From contig JASBVF010000010.1 of NCBI GenBank assembly GCA_030147525.1, forward strand, positions 124,001 through 188,000: a DNA stretch of 64,000 nt, in the 5' to 3' direction. A program made the translations under genes and the position numbers. Numbering within the stretch: the first letter of the stretch is position 1; each line of letters begins with the position of its first letter. Below are positions 22,026 to 32,400 of this stretch, in pieces. Below the pieces are notes generated by a model, which was given only the letters and a program-made list of their open reading frames with translations, did no database searches and had not been told where the DNA came from. The stretch is from Bacteroidota bacterium (lineage in GTDB: Bacteria > Bacteroidota > Bacteroidia > Chitinophagales > Saprospiraceae).

Positions 22026-24485
22026 CTATTCGGTCCTGCTGATCAGAATTTCCGTGATAAAATGTTGATCATCACCTGCTGAAATTTCGAGGGAATACCA
22101 GCCTCCCGGTAAGTTTGATACATTGGCCTGCAGGCTTTGCCGGTTTGTTTTTTTCGTAAAAACCGGCTGTCCGAGTGCGTTGCTGATTTTGATAAAAACT
22201 TCACTGCTACCCATCGGGAGCCTGCTGAAGTCCATGCGCAAATATTCATTCGCAGGGTTTGGAAAAACCTTGATTTTATTTTCAAAAGAAGCAATTGAAA
22301 CACTGTTCACGATCTCGTTTTTCTGGTTAAACGTCGGTGTCGTTTGCACAAAATCGCCGATCCCGTTCGGGATGCGTGCGCTGGAAAAATTAGTCATTTG
22401 CGGCCCGAAAGTCAGCGAGTCGATCACGGTGCCGTCTTCGTGCCTCAGCATTAGATGCTCTCCTCCTGCTGATAATTTGAAATTGGCATGCACCCCCGGC
22501 TGCTGCTCATCCTTGTCTGCCCAGACGATGAGGTAGCCCTGCGGTTCGATCGTCGTGCCAAATGGAAAAGTCCATTTTAACGCTGTGCCACGGTCGTCCG
22601 TCAGGTAAAAGTTTTTCAGGTCAACTGTTTGAGCTGTGTTATTGTACAATTCAATCCAGTCGTCGTGCTCCCCGTTGACGTCTGCAACTCCACTGAGTTC
22701 ATTGTTAGAGGCCATGAATTCATTGATAACGATGTCATTCCAACCCACCGGTGAAAAAGCCGGCTCGCAATTATGACCGGCCTGTTCAAGGTCATTTTTA
22801 ATGGCTTCAAAGCGCTCGCTCAACACTGATTTCAGCGCCGGAATTTTCGCTCCACCGCCACCGCCCGTGCCGTTCCCCACGTTGAACTCGAAGTAGTCAG
22901 TAGTAAAAATGTAGTTCGGGTCTTCCTTGATAGAAGGCCTGATAAGGTTGGCAACGGAGTCGATCATGGGGAACAAGCGCTCTGCGTTGAAATTATTTTC
23001 GAGGATCAGACAGGAGATATCGAAGTATCTTTTTCTGAATGCAGGCACTTTTAAAAGCCTGTCAATCAATACTTTATTCGGATTGCCGAGCAGGAGCGGG
23101 AAGTCAGTGCTGTAATCCACGCCCATGCTGCCTATGTCGTTGTTGCCCTGTTGCAACTCAAAATACTGAAGCGTGCAAAGCGCATCCCAGCCGTCCTGGC
23201 AGCAATGGCTGTCCTGCTGCACCACCAGCTGATAAATCGGATCGGTGGGCGGAAAAGGACAAGAGCCATCGAGGATCGAATTGCAGACGGTCGGGTCAAA
23301 ATTCAGGTTGATTTTCCGGCAGCGGGTATTCTGGCAAAGCTTGCCGCCGTCCAGCCGGAAGGCCGTCAGGCAAACATTGACTTCGGATTGACCGGCAAAG
23401 GTGTGCACCGGATTCGGATCGCTCGAAGTTTCCCCGTCGCCAAAATTCCATTGCCAGTATTCAGCTTCGGGGAGCGAGGCGTCAGAAAATTGCAGCGTCA
23501 GGTCACCGGTGCGGGTGTACTGAAAATCCGCCTGCAGGTAGCAGGTCGTGTCGTAGGGAGGGTAGGGCGTGCCTTCGTTGCTGAAAGTGCCGCCCAGGCT
23601 GAGGTTGTAATCCCAGGGAATCCAGTGCAGTTGACCGCCTTCCGGCTCGTGGTAGAAATACCAGTTCCGGCGGTTATGGATGTAGGAATCCCAGTTGTTG
23701 GTCATGATGTCCACTGCCAGCACGTGCAGATAGAGGTCGACGTCGAATATTTGCTGGATAGCTGCCGGGAAATCATCATCGCTGGAGTTATTCAATACAT
23801 CCATAAATTCCAGGAAAACGCTCCAGTCTGCTTCTTCTTCGTTGGTTTTTAATTGAAAATCTTCGAGGTAGGGACCGATTTCCGGGCCTTCCCATTTCAG
23901 CTCGGACCAGCCGATATTTTTAATCAGATTGCCACCGTCGCTGGTGAAATTTCCCTCGGCAAACGTTTTGTCAATTTGCTCAATCACAGCGTACAGCCCC
24001 CAATATTCATCGTTGAAATACAGGCGGCAATACGAAACCCGGGGCGCTTTCACGCCGGCCTTTCGCAGTACGTCGTACGCCAGAAAGTCCCGCATCATGC
24101 TGGGATCGCAGGCGCCATTGTGCAGGTTGAATTTTTTAATACCATCAAAAGACTGGCCCGGCGTGAATTCGTTCAGGTCGATTTTGAACGGCTTCTTTTT
24201 GGCTGTCGAGGAGTTGTGGGAAGAAAGTCCTTTTTGACGAACGCCCACCGTGTCGAGCCAGAAACCATCAATTTTTACGAGGGCTTTGGTGTAAGGAATG
24301 TCTACGCCGGAGTCGTCGATATGCTCCTCATAATTGTAACTGAGTGTGTCCCAAAAGTTTTCATTTTCAAAATAAAAACGGATTTCGTGTAGTTCCCAGG
24401 GGTTGAAAAGCGATTGGCCTGATTGCGACAGCAACCAGGAAGAGTAAGTGAAAAATAGTAAAGTGAGTAGCGATTTTATGTTCAT
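22026..24485 (-). CDS. CotH kinase-family secreted protein with PKD insertion, lamin-tail domain and type A sorting domain
   Basis: The 819-aa product starts at ATG (complement of 24483-24485), preceded by an unusual AGGAAA sequence that could serve as a Shine-Dalgarno. A short signal peptide covers residues 1-20. Residues about 30-310 are the first part of a CotH-family protein-kinase-like fold: VGVRQKGLSSHNSS, FNLHNGACDPSMMRDFLAYDVL, NNWDSYIHNRRNWYFY (near 265) and WIPWDYNLSLGG (near 290). A PKD domain (about 315-392, WQWNFGDGETSSDPNPVHTF) and a Cys segment with CCQDGWDALC (398-443) are then inserted. The fold resumes at about 455 (LIDRLLKVPAFRKRYFD). A lamin-tail domain spans about 580-712 (INEFMASN; DDWIELYNN), and a type A T9SS sorting domain begins at about 735 (VFPNPANEYLRMDF). 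CotH proteins phosphorylate spore-coat proteins in Bacillus. Activity here is unproven, and the substrate could be a neighbouring surface protein. Confidence 0.93.
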   Translation of the reverse strand: MNIKSLLTLLFFTYSSWLLSQSGQSLFNPWELHEIRFYFENENFWDTLSYNYEEHIDDSGVDIPYTKALVKIDGFWLDTVGVRQKGLSSHNSSTAKKKPFKIDLNEFTPGQSFDGIKKFNLHNGACDPSMMRDFLAYDVLRKAGVKAPRVSYCRLYFNDEYWGLYAVIEQIDKTFAEGNFTSDGGNLIKNIGWSELKWEGPEIGPYLEDFQLKTNEEEADWSVFLEFMDVLNNSSDDDFPAAIQQIFDVDLYLHVLAVDIMTNNWDSYIHNRRNWYFYHEPEGGQLHWIPWDYNLSLGGTFSNEGTPYPPYDTTCYLQADFQYTRTGDLTLQFSDASLPEAEYWQWNFGDGETSSDPNPVHTFAGQSEVNVCLTAFRLDGGKLCQNTRCRKINLNFDPTVCNSILDGSCPFPPTDPIYQLVVQQDSHCCQDGWDALCTLQYFELQQGNNDIGSMGVDYSTDFPLLLGNPNKVLIDRLLKVPAFRKRYFDISCLILENNFNAERLFPMIDSVANLIRPSIKEDPNYIFTTDYFEFNVGNGTGGGGGAKIPALKSVLSERFEAIKNDLEQAGHNCEPAFSPVGWNDIVINEFMASNNELSGVADVNGEHDDWIELYNNTAQTVDLKNFYLTDDRGTALKWTFPFGTTIEPQGYLIVWADKDEQQPGVHANFKLSAGGEHLMLRHEDGTVIDSLTFGPQMTNFSSARIPNGIGDFVQTTPTFNQKNEIVNSVSIASFENKIKVFPNPANEYLRMDFSRLPMGSSEVFIKISNALGQPVFTKKTNRQSLQANVSNLPGGWYSLEISAGDDQHFITEILISRTE

Positions 24486-24679
24486 AATGTTTCCTTTCAG
24501 GTATCAAAAAATCATTCTGGCAAACGCTGGTTGTCAGCTTTGCCGGATGCAGGGGGACGAATGCGCCGGTCACATTGTAAATGCGCCGATGAGGTGGTTG
24601 TAATATTTTTAATGAAAGGGAGGAGGGTCAGTCAACCGTAATCAGGCCGGGGGGAAGCCTGAAAACAGCATTTTTCAAT
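24486..24679 (-). promoter_or_regulatory. Leader of the CotH gene
   Basis: The 194-bp spacer holds the GGCAAA/TTTGCC inverted repeat near 24519-24543 and a G5 run at 24552-24556 (AGGGGGACGAA). The latter resembles GGGGGGACGAA in the leader of the next upstream minus-strand gene. A short CAGGC/GCCTG hairpin near 24642-24661 lies after the stop of the beta-helix gene but lacks a T-run, so no clear terminator is called. Confidence 0.35.
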
Positions 24680-27600
24680 TTATTGATCCAAGTCGTCCAT
24701 TAAGGCAATCTGTCTGGTTACCTCACGATGTCCTTCAACCTTGATGGAGAGGAAATAAATGCCGCTTTTTAAGTCTTGCAAGTCGAGGCGAACCGGGTCG
24801 GAAGGCATGGCGTCAAGTTGCACTTTCCGTATGGGTATGCCATAGCTGTTCGTCAGTCTGATGACTGCCGGTTTGCCTTCAAATTTTTTGCGGTAAATCG
24901 AAACATACTCACTGGCCGGGTTCGGGAAAACATGAAAATCTTCCATGTCAAGCTGAATCCAGACCTGCCGAATGGGGCTGTAAGTGTGGCTGCCGTCATT
25001 GTAAATCAACTTCAGCCGGTAAAAATTTGCCCCTTCGAGCGGCTCGAAATCATGGTTTTGATAAAGTTTCGGCCGGTCGTCCCCTCCGATACTGCCAACC
25101 CTTACAATCGGCTCGAAGTGAATGCCGTCGCTGGATTTTTCCACCTGAAAAGTTTGATTTTTATACTCGGTATTGGTGACCCAGTCCAGTTGTACGTGTA
25201 ACTTTTCCGGCTCCTGGATGGCATTGAAGACAAGCTGGTCACTTCCTGCCAGCAATGGGGCACTGACAGGGACGGGAGCGTTTTGGTACCAGTCCACATA
25301 TTTTTTTGAGTCAACTTTTTTGACGATGAAAAGGCCTGCCATTTCAGTGTGATATTCTTCCGTGGCATCGTCGATTTTTAATTCTTTCTCAGGTGCGAAG
25401 ATGTTGGCGTGGAAAATGACGCATTCTTTGATTTCTGCATTGTCTTCTTCAATATGAAACGTGACATCAGGCCCGTCTTCGTTGACAATGCTGTACTTTC
25501 CGATTTCCAACCTCTTTTTCAAAACCACATCCACCGGATGCAGGAAAACGACGTTGGTGGTGTTGGCAGGGCTGGCATCTTTGGTTTTAAATTCCTTGCA
25601 GAGGATGTCGGATGTCGAATGAAAAATGGCAGTGGCGCCTTTTTTTATCTCGATTTTTTCAAACTTATTTCCATAAATGTGGGCAGTTACACCTTCCTGA
25701 ATGACTGTATCTTTTGCAGAGGACAGCTGATTTTTTTTCAGGGTCATTTTTGTGGCAGGATCGATTGCCTGCTCCAAGAACAGAAAGCCTGCCTGACTGT
25801 TGTCCTTCAATTCAATTTTGGGCGCCCGAACAAATTCTTTGACGTGGCTGCCTTCTTCAAGCCTTACAACTTCTCCGGATTTCCACACGCCTGCGCCTCC
25901 CGTGAAAACAGTATTCTTTTTCAGCTTGACTTCTTCCCTGGCCAGGATAGTGTAAGCTGCCAGTTCGGTAGTGGGTACCTGCTCAAGGGTGAAAGAGGCT
26001 GTCTTTTTGCATCCGCTTCCATTCGTAACCGTCACCTGATAATCGCCGGGAGCGGCAGTAATCACGGGCGTAGTTGATCCATTTGACCAAATAAAACCGG
26101 TAGCGTAGACTGAATTAGCACTCAACATCACAACCCCTTGACACATGCCTGTGCAAGCGCTGGTTGTGAAACTGACTTCCGGAGCCGGTAGTACCTCTAC
26201 GGTGAAGCTGCAAACAGTTGCGTTGGCGCTGCCGTCGAAAGCCGTGAATTCCTGGATGGTTGTTCCCTGGGGAAAAATATCCCCAGATTTGAATCCGCTT
26301 CCATCCGATTGCAGGACGGTTGCACCGCAGTTGTCCTGAGCCTGAGGCACCGAATATGTTACTGTTTCACCTTCGCAAACGGTAATCTTTCCCGGGCATT
26401 GCATAGACGGCTTTGAAGCATCAATGACCGTGACGCTGGCAATACAACTGGAGGAGTTGCCATACGTGTCCGTAAGTTTCAGCGTGACAGGAACGATTCC
26501 GGTCTGGCTGCAATCAAAAGTCGATTGGCTCAATTCCCTGGCGACGATTCCGTTTGGATCAAAACTTCCACCGTCCACAATATCTGCATTGATTTGTGCA
26601 AACCCGCTTTGGTTCAGAAAAACCATGACGGGCTTACAGTTGGCGACAGGCGCTACGTTATCCGAAACTGTAACTTCGAATTCACATTTGGCGGTATTTC
26701 CGTTACCGTCTGTAGCAGTGTAAACCACGGTAGAAGCACCGACCGGAAACTGGCTTCCCGGCTGCTTTGAAGCAACAATGTCGAGCGGCTGGCAGAGATC
26801 TTCGAATGTCGGTGGTGTCCAGTTGACTGTTTCGGTTGCAGAGCCTGTTGTAATGCTCAGGTTTTCAGGGCAATTGCTGACTGTGGGTGGTGTTTCATCC
26901 CCCGGGCAGGGGTCAAGCTGGATTACTGTTATTTTAAACTGGCAAAAATTGGTATTGCCATAAATATCTGTTGCAGAATACGTTACAGCCGTCATGCCCG
27001 GCGGGAAAGCATCTCCCGGCGAGTAGTCTGAATCAATCGTAACGTCAGAGCAGTTGTCAACAGCAGTTGGCTCCGACCAGTCAGGGAAGGCCAGGCCCTC
27101 AAATGTTTCGACTTCCATATCTGCCGGGCAGTCGGAGAAAATCGGCGCCAGATTATCCACGGGCGTTACTTCCGCCACGCAGGTCAGTTCGTCGTTCATG
27201 CGGGTTTTGATAGTTACGGTCACCGGAATCACTGTGCCAATGTCCCCGCAGTTGTAAATATTGAGACCAAGGCCGTTGCCATCGTACACCAGGTTAGCGC
27301 AATCGTTAAAATTGGAGAATGTAATTAGAGAATTGGTGTAAACTTTCACGAGGCCGGTCACTGTAGCGCCGACCGTGACATCTTTGCAAAGCAGGGGAGC
27401 TTCATCCGAATCGGAGGTGTGGATGTAGCCGCCTTCATTTTCAGGAGCGTAGCCCGTCAGTGTTCCCCGTTGAATCAGAATTCCCTTGTTTGTAATGACA
27501 TCCTGGTTGTCAAGTGTGCCAAGATTTTTAATAGAAGAACACTCATCGTTAAGAAGGTACTTATCGTTGTTCAGTGTGCCCTCGTTGGCGATGTTGCCGG

Positions 27601-29023
27601 CCGTTTGGAGGAAGTCACCGGTATTGGTCAGTTCGCCATTCGGGAGGATGGAAATGTCGCCCCGGTTTTCGATGGTCCCACTATTGGCGGTAGTGCCAAG
27701 CAGTGACATTCTCACGAGGTTTGTGAGCTGACTTTCGTTGTTAAAAATACCTGAAGATAAATTGTTGAAATCCTGTTTGCTGAAAATTTCACCCGGAAGA
27801 AAATTATTGAATGTGCCTTGATTGCTCAAAACAGATCCCGAAGCGATTTCAAGCATGCCGAAATTGTTGAACAGGCTTTTATTTGAAATTGCGTCGGAGG
27901 CAGTGATGGCGCCAAGATTGGAAAAGTCAGCATTGTTTTCCAGCAAACTTCCATTGTGCAGGGTTATCGAACCTTCATTTTCAAATGATCCGTCGTTTTG
28001 GATCGTACCGGGCGTAACGATCGTGCCCAAATTTGAAAATTCGCCCTCATTTATCAGCTGGCTGCCTGGTCCGCCCTGAACTTTTGCTCCGTTCACGTTG
28101 GCGAACAGTGCGCCGGCCTGGTTTACAATTTCTGCGTTATTGGAAAACAGGGCTTTATTCTCAGCCGTACCTGCATTTATGAATTGGAAACCGTTGATAA
28201 AATTCCCGTTATTGATAAAATTTCCATTGGAAATGAAGGTGCCCGGACTCGTGACCTGACCATTTTCGTTGATGCTGAATGTTCCGTTATTGGTCAATGA
28301 TACCGTATTGGTCAGAGCACCATTCACGGAAATATGAGCTTCGTTGATAATGTCTCCGCTGTTTGTGACAAAACCATCAATCAGAAATATGCCTGGAGTG
28401 CCGGAAATCGTCAGTTTTGAACCGGAAATATTATTGAATGATTTGTCCTTTGCGGTAGAAAGTGAGGCAACAGTAATCTGCTGAAAGTTGTCAATGCTGC
28501 CGGACGATTGGATTGCTCCTGCGGAAGCATCGATGAAGGAGTTGTTTGTAAGCAGGCCTTCATTTTCCAGGGTAGTTTCCAGTATCATCTGGCCACCGTT
28601 AATGATGGAAGCGCCCGCTTCATTGATGAAGGAAGAGTTGCTTAAAAAATTAGTATTTGCAGAGGACGAGAACTCCAGTTTATTGGTGAGACTTCCACCG
28701 CTCCCCACGGTAAAGCTTCCTGCGAGGATATTCAGGGAGCCTTCGTTGATGACAGGAGCAGTGACGATGATGTTCCCGTAATTACTGACGTTAAAATTGA
28801 TCGTAAGCGGGGCGTCAATCACCACGGAGGTAGCTGAGCCAAAGATTTGGGCATCTTTTCCTGGCTCAGGAAGGCCACTGCTCCAGTTGGCCGGATTATT
28901 CCAGCTACCGTTGACCGGGCCATTGTAAATTGTTTGGCTGTCTGCAAATAGTGAGGCCAGACAAAGGATTAGTAGTGCAGCTGTTTTCCTGACTTGTAGG
29001 GTTGGGTACATAGTGTTTTTCAT
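24680..29023 (-). CDS. Secreted beta-helix/HYR-repeat protein with type A T9SS sorting domain
   Basis: The frame is open from a GTG at 29035, but ATG (complement of 29021-29023, MKNTMYPTLQ) is preferred, giving 1447 aa; a second ATG four codons on is possible. A signal peptide (AALLILCLASLFADSQ) ends near residue 30. The protein opens with GSWNNPANWSSG. Residues about 60-520 are a repetitive Asn/Gly-rich stretch of short strands (GTFSNEG, NNGNFINNGNF, TNTGDF) typical of a right-handed beta-helix. Three HYR-type domains occupy about 624-701, 708-788 and 872-948 (FPxGxTxVxYxAxDxxGN); a related Cys domain lies at 791-871. An Ig/SprB-like domain follows (951-1014), then about 350 residues of a second beta-rich region. 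The type A sorting domain begins near 1368 (FHVFPNPASEYVSIY). An extended fibrous surface protein is inferred. It lies between the CotH gene and a Cys-rich paralogue. Confidence 0.92.
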   Translation of the reverse strand: MKNTMYPTLQVRKTAALLILCLASLFADSQTIYNGPVNGSWNNPANWSSGLPEPGKDAQIFGSATSVVIDAPLTINFNVSNYGNIIVTAPVINEGSLNILAGSFTVGSGGSLTNKLEFSSSANTNFLSNSSFINEAGASIINGGQMILETTLENEGLLTNNSFIDASAGAIQSSGSIDNFQQITVASLSTAKDKSFNNISGSKLTISGTPGIFLIDGFVTNSGDIINEAHISVNGALTNTVSLTNNGTFSINENGQVTSPGTFISNGNFINNGNFINGFQFINAGTAENKALFSNNAEIVNQAGALFANVNGAKVQGGPGSQLINEGEFSNLGTIVTPGTIQNDGSFENEGSITLHNGSLLENNADFSNLGAITASDAISNKSLFNNFGMLEIASGSVLSNQGTFNNFLPGEIFSKQDFNNLSSGIFNNESQLTNLVRMSLLGTTANSGTIENRGDISILPNGELTNTGDFLQTAGNIANEGTLNNDKYLLNDECSSIKNLGTLDNQDVITNKGILIQRGTLTGYAPENEGGYIHTSDSDEAPLLCKDVTVGATVTGLVKVYTNSLITFSNFNDCANLVYDGNGLGLNIYNCGDIGTVIPVTVTIKTRMNDELTCVAEVTPVDNLAPIFSDCPADMEVETFEGLAFPDWSEPTAVDNCSDVTIDSDYSPGDAFPPGMTAVTYSATDIYGNTNFCQFKITVIQLDPCPGDETPPTVSNCPENLSITTGSATETVNWTPPTFEDLCQPLDIVASKQPGSQFPVGASTVVYTATDGNGNTAKCEFEVTVSDNVAPVANCKPVMVFLNQSGFAQINADIVDGGSFDPNGIVARELSQSTFDCSQTGIVPVTLKLTDTYGNSSSCIASVTVIDASKPSMQCPGKITVCEGETVTYSVPQAQDNCGATVLQSDGSGFKSGDIFPQGTTIQEFTAFDGSANATVCSFTVEVLPAPEVSFTTSACTGMCQGVVMLSANSVYATGFIWSNGSTTPVITAAPGDYQVTVTNGSGCKKTASFTLEQVPTTELAAYTILAREEVKLKKNTVFTGGAGVWKSGEVVRLEEGSHVKEFVRAPKIELKDNSQAGFLFLEQAIDPATKMTLKKNQLSSAKDTVIQEGVTAHIYGNKFEKIEIKKGATAIFHSTSDILCKEFKTKDASPANTTNVVFLHPVDVVLKKRLEIGKYSIVNEDGPDVTFHIEEDNAEIKECVIFHANIFAPEKELKIDDATEEYHTEMAGLFIVKKVDSKKYVDWYQNAPVPVSAPLLAGSDQLVFNAIQEPEKLHVQLDWVTNTEYKNQTFQVEKSSDGIHFEPIVRVGSIGGDDRPKLYQNHDFEPLEGANFYRLKLIYNDGSHTYSPIRQVWIQLDMEDFHVFPNPASEYVSIYRKKFEGKPAVIRLTNSYGIPIRKVQLDAMPSDPVRLDLQDLKSGIYFLSIKVEGHREVTRQIALMDDLDQ

Positions 29024-29459
29024 TTTAGTTTGCACAAGTGTTTGTCAGCGCTTTATTGGAAGCGTATGAAAAAATATAAAGGGGGGACGAACTTTTGAAG
29101 TAAAAAAAACAGGGGTAACAGCTCTTGCCGATACTGCTTTTCTCTGTTAGATGTAAATGAGAAGGAGAAGATGAACGTCAGTAAACTGATATTCTGAAAG
29201 GGAGGAAGTTTTTAAATGCCTTACAAATGTAACGGTATTTTGGCCGAGAGTTCAACCTGAATTTTAAAAATTCAAGTTTAAATGAAAAAAAATGTGACAG
29301 GCTAACTGTAGGTTTATAAAGGCTGATTTTTATATGTCTGAGACGTTTTTATCTAATGAAAGAAAAAAAAAGCTGTATCACCTAGTCCGTTTTTGAAAAG
29401 GATTCAGTGATACAGCCTGCACAAAATACTAACTCAAAATGTAATGCCTATTCGTGTGA
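29024..29459 (-). other. Spacer between two minus-strand giants
   Basis: This AT-rich 436-bp stretch holds the terminator of the 1745-aa gene (29363-29416) and the leader of the beta-helix gene. The leader carries a G6 run (29081-29086, GGGGGGACGAAC on the plus strand) about 58 nt upstream of the start. TGTCAGC (29043-29049) is also present in the leaders of the two downstream minus-strand genes. No gene is seen. Confidence 0.5.
29363..29416 (-). terminator. Rho-independent terminator of the 1745-aa gene
   Basis: GCTGTATCAC (29372-29381) pairs perfectly with GTGATACAGC (29407-29416), with further partial pairing inside. The A9 run at 29363-29371 gives T9 directly after the hairpin on the minus strand. 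It lies about 45 nt after the stop codon at 29460. Confidence 0.92.
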
Positions 29460-32400
29460 TTAATGGCTGACAGCCAGTTTCTTCACCATCGGGATTTCAC
29501 CCTGTAACTGGAAATGAACCATGTACTGGCCACTTCTGAAGTCATTTAAGTCCAGTTTGAAAGCACTCACGGAAGCGTCATCCAAACGGATGATTTTAAC
29601 AACCTGGCCCAGTTGGTTGAGCAGTGAAATCACAGCAGGCTGATTGGCTTCAGCGCCAGTCCACTCCAGCATGACATAGCCGGAAGCAGGGTTGGGGAAA
29701 AGCTTCATCTCAGCTGTTGCGCCAAACTTGGTCAATGCTTCGAACTGCCTGTCGCTGCGTTCCGCTAAATCATCAGCTGACTTGTCGGTCGTTACAGCTG
29801 AAGGCTCGGTCTGGTTGATACCGCCGGGTGCCTGCAACAAGCTGGAAACAGTAACGTATTCTTTTTTGCTGCAAACAGGCTGCCAGCTGGCATTCCACAT
29901 CTGAACATCCACAAAGTAAGTACCTGCAGGCAGGTTGTTCACCACTTGCGGGTTGTTGCAGTTGTTGAAGCAGGAGAAAACTTTCTGCCAGTTGGAGTTG
30001 AACACTTTCACATCCACATTCGGAGCGTTCAGCCCTGAAATCGTGATGCTGCCCGGACCGCTGGCGAAAGTGATATTGCAACCGCCGCCTGTCGGGGTGC
30101 AAACTTCTTTTTTGACGCAATTACTCTCAATCCATTGCGAGCAACCAACTCTGCGTGCGCAGCGGACATACCAGGTGGTCTGCGTGATCGGAGGCGGATT
30201 GTAAGAAGCCCCGGTTGCACCAGGAATGATTTGGCTGATATCGTCAGGGCAACCCTCCGTTGATTTCAGCCAGATGTATTCCAGCTGACCAGTACCGCCG
30301 CTCGGTGATGTCAGCGAGACAATATTGGCTGGATCGTATGACTGACATTGCGATTCGTTGTAGCCAATGGTGCCAGCGTTCGTCACGTTGTCGCAGGATC
30401 CGCCACCTGAGGAGCATGGCGCCGGCGGCTGTACCGTGAGCGTTGAGGTGCAATTTGCAACATCATGGTCGTTCAGAAGCAGGGTCAGCGTGCCTGCACT
30501 GATGTTGAATGGGCCGAGGTTGTAAGGCTGGCCGTATTGCAATGTGTAAAGCCCAAGTGAAGGAATGTCGTAACCCCACTCGCCGGTGTTGGAGCCGTTC
30601 GCTACCAGCGTGAAAGTGTAAGTATCGTCACCCGGATTGTTGGGTGTGCCATTGTCGTTGCAGACGATGTTCGAAGCTGTACCGTTGAAAACACAAACGG
30701 GTGGCGGCGTTTCTCCGGTCAGGCCGGCATCAAAAGTCAGGTTGTTATCGCCCGGGTTAACGGTGAAACAAGCCGTGAAACCTAACCAGTCGGCATCGCT
30801 GTCTTTGGTGTCATCGTTGCCTGCATCTTTTACGGTAAACTGAACCGGTACGCCATTATAGGTGCCCGGACTGGCAAATTTGATCCGGTACTGGCCGGGC
30901 TGCACGTTATTGAACATGTAAATACCGCTTGCATTGGTCACAGCGAAATCCTTGTAAGCACCCGAGCAGGTTTCAAGGATGACAAAAATGCCGGGTATTC
31001 CGGGTTCGTTCGGATCCTGGATGCCGTTCGCATTGGTATCAAACCAGACGAAATCCCCGATTTTTGCGGGTCCGGTCGTCGTTGATTGGAAAATACCGGC
31101 ATCTCTCGTCGGGTCGTACTGTCCGGAGGTGAGACTAAAGCAGTCCGTTTTTCCATTGGCCGGGCTCACGTCGCTGTCTTTCGCATCGTTGGTGCCGGCA
31201 TCTTTGGCAGTAAACTGGAATCCAGCCGGCAGATTGCTGAACTCAAGGTAATAGCTTCCTGCCTGAAGATTGATGAACTGGTAAAATCCATTGGCGTTGG
31301 TAGTAAACTGGCCGATGAAGGTGTTGTTGCAAGTAAACAATTTCACCAAAACACCCTGCACGCCTGGTTCGCCTTCGTCCTGAATGCCGTTTTTATTCAA
31401 ATCGTTCCAGACAAAATCGCCGACAGAAGCCGGTTGAGGAGCCGGCTTGTAAATGCCTGCGTCGATGGTTGGGTTATTTTCGCCCGTGGCCAGGTTGATG
31501 TTGTTCGTCATTCCGGTTCCGGGGATGATGTCGCTGTCTTTGCTGTCATCATTACCCTGGTCGGCCGGACTAAAAACAAATCCAGACGGTAAATCAACTG
31601 CCACTCGGTAACAACCTGCAGGAAGATCGGGAAATACATAAAAACCGCTGGCGAGGGTGGTTGTCACTGCAATCACTGCATTGTTACAGTTTTTCAAACG
31701 GACGGTTACACCTCCTACGCCGGGTTCGTTCGGATCCTGGATGCCGTTGTTGTTTTGATCGTTCCAGACAAAATCGCCGATAGAACCCAAGGCCGGCGCT
31801 ACTGAGAATATACCTGCGTCAAGGGTCGTGTTATTGTCACCCGGCGCAAGGAATACGCAATCCGTACGGCCGTTGGACTGGTTGGCGTCGCTGTCCACGT
31901 TGTCAGCGGCTGCGTTTGGCGTTGTGAAAACAAAATTCGTCGGCAGATTTGAAAACTCAACGTAGTACTGCATGTTGGCAGTCAGGTTGGTAAATGAGTA
32001 AAGGCCAGCGCTGTTGGTGGACGTTTGTGAAACAAAAGTGCCGTCACACTTGAAAAGTTTCACCGTAACACCCTGAACGCCGGGCTCATTGGCATCCTGC
32101 TGCCCGTTTTTATTCAAATCATTCCACACAAAATCACCAAGCGAAGCTGGCGCCGAAGGCGAGCATGGGCCAGGCGAAACAACGACTGTAGAGGTTCTGC
32201 AATTGCTGTTTTGCGCATCACTGACCGAGACCTGAATATCCAGACCATTCTGGTAAACGATCGGCGGTGAAGCTACACCACAGACAAACTCTCCTGCCGG
32301 GAAAGGCCCAAGTGTTACAGGCGTATTGTAGGCAATCGGGCCATTGATGGCAGCGCCGATACATGCGTTGCTGAAATCAACAAAGTAACCGCTTCCGGTG

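Noticed and set aside
24642-24661. CAGGC/GCCTG hairpin after the beta-helix gene as a terminator
   Set aside because: Only a 5-bp stem and no T-run on the minus strand.
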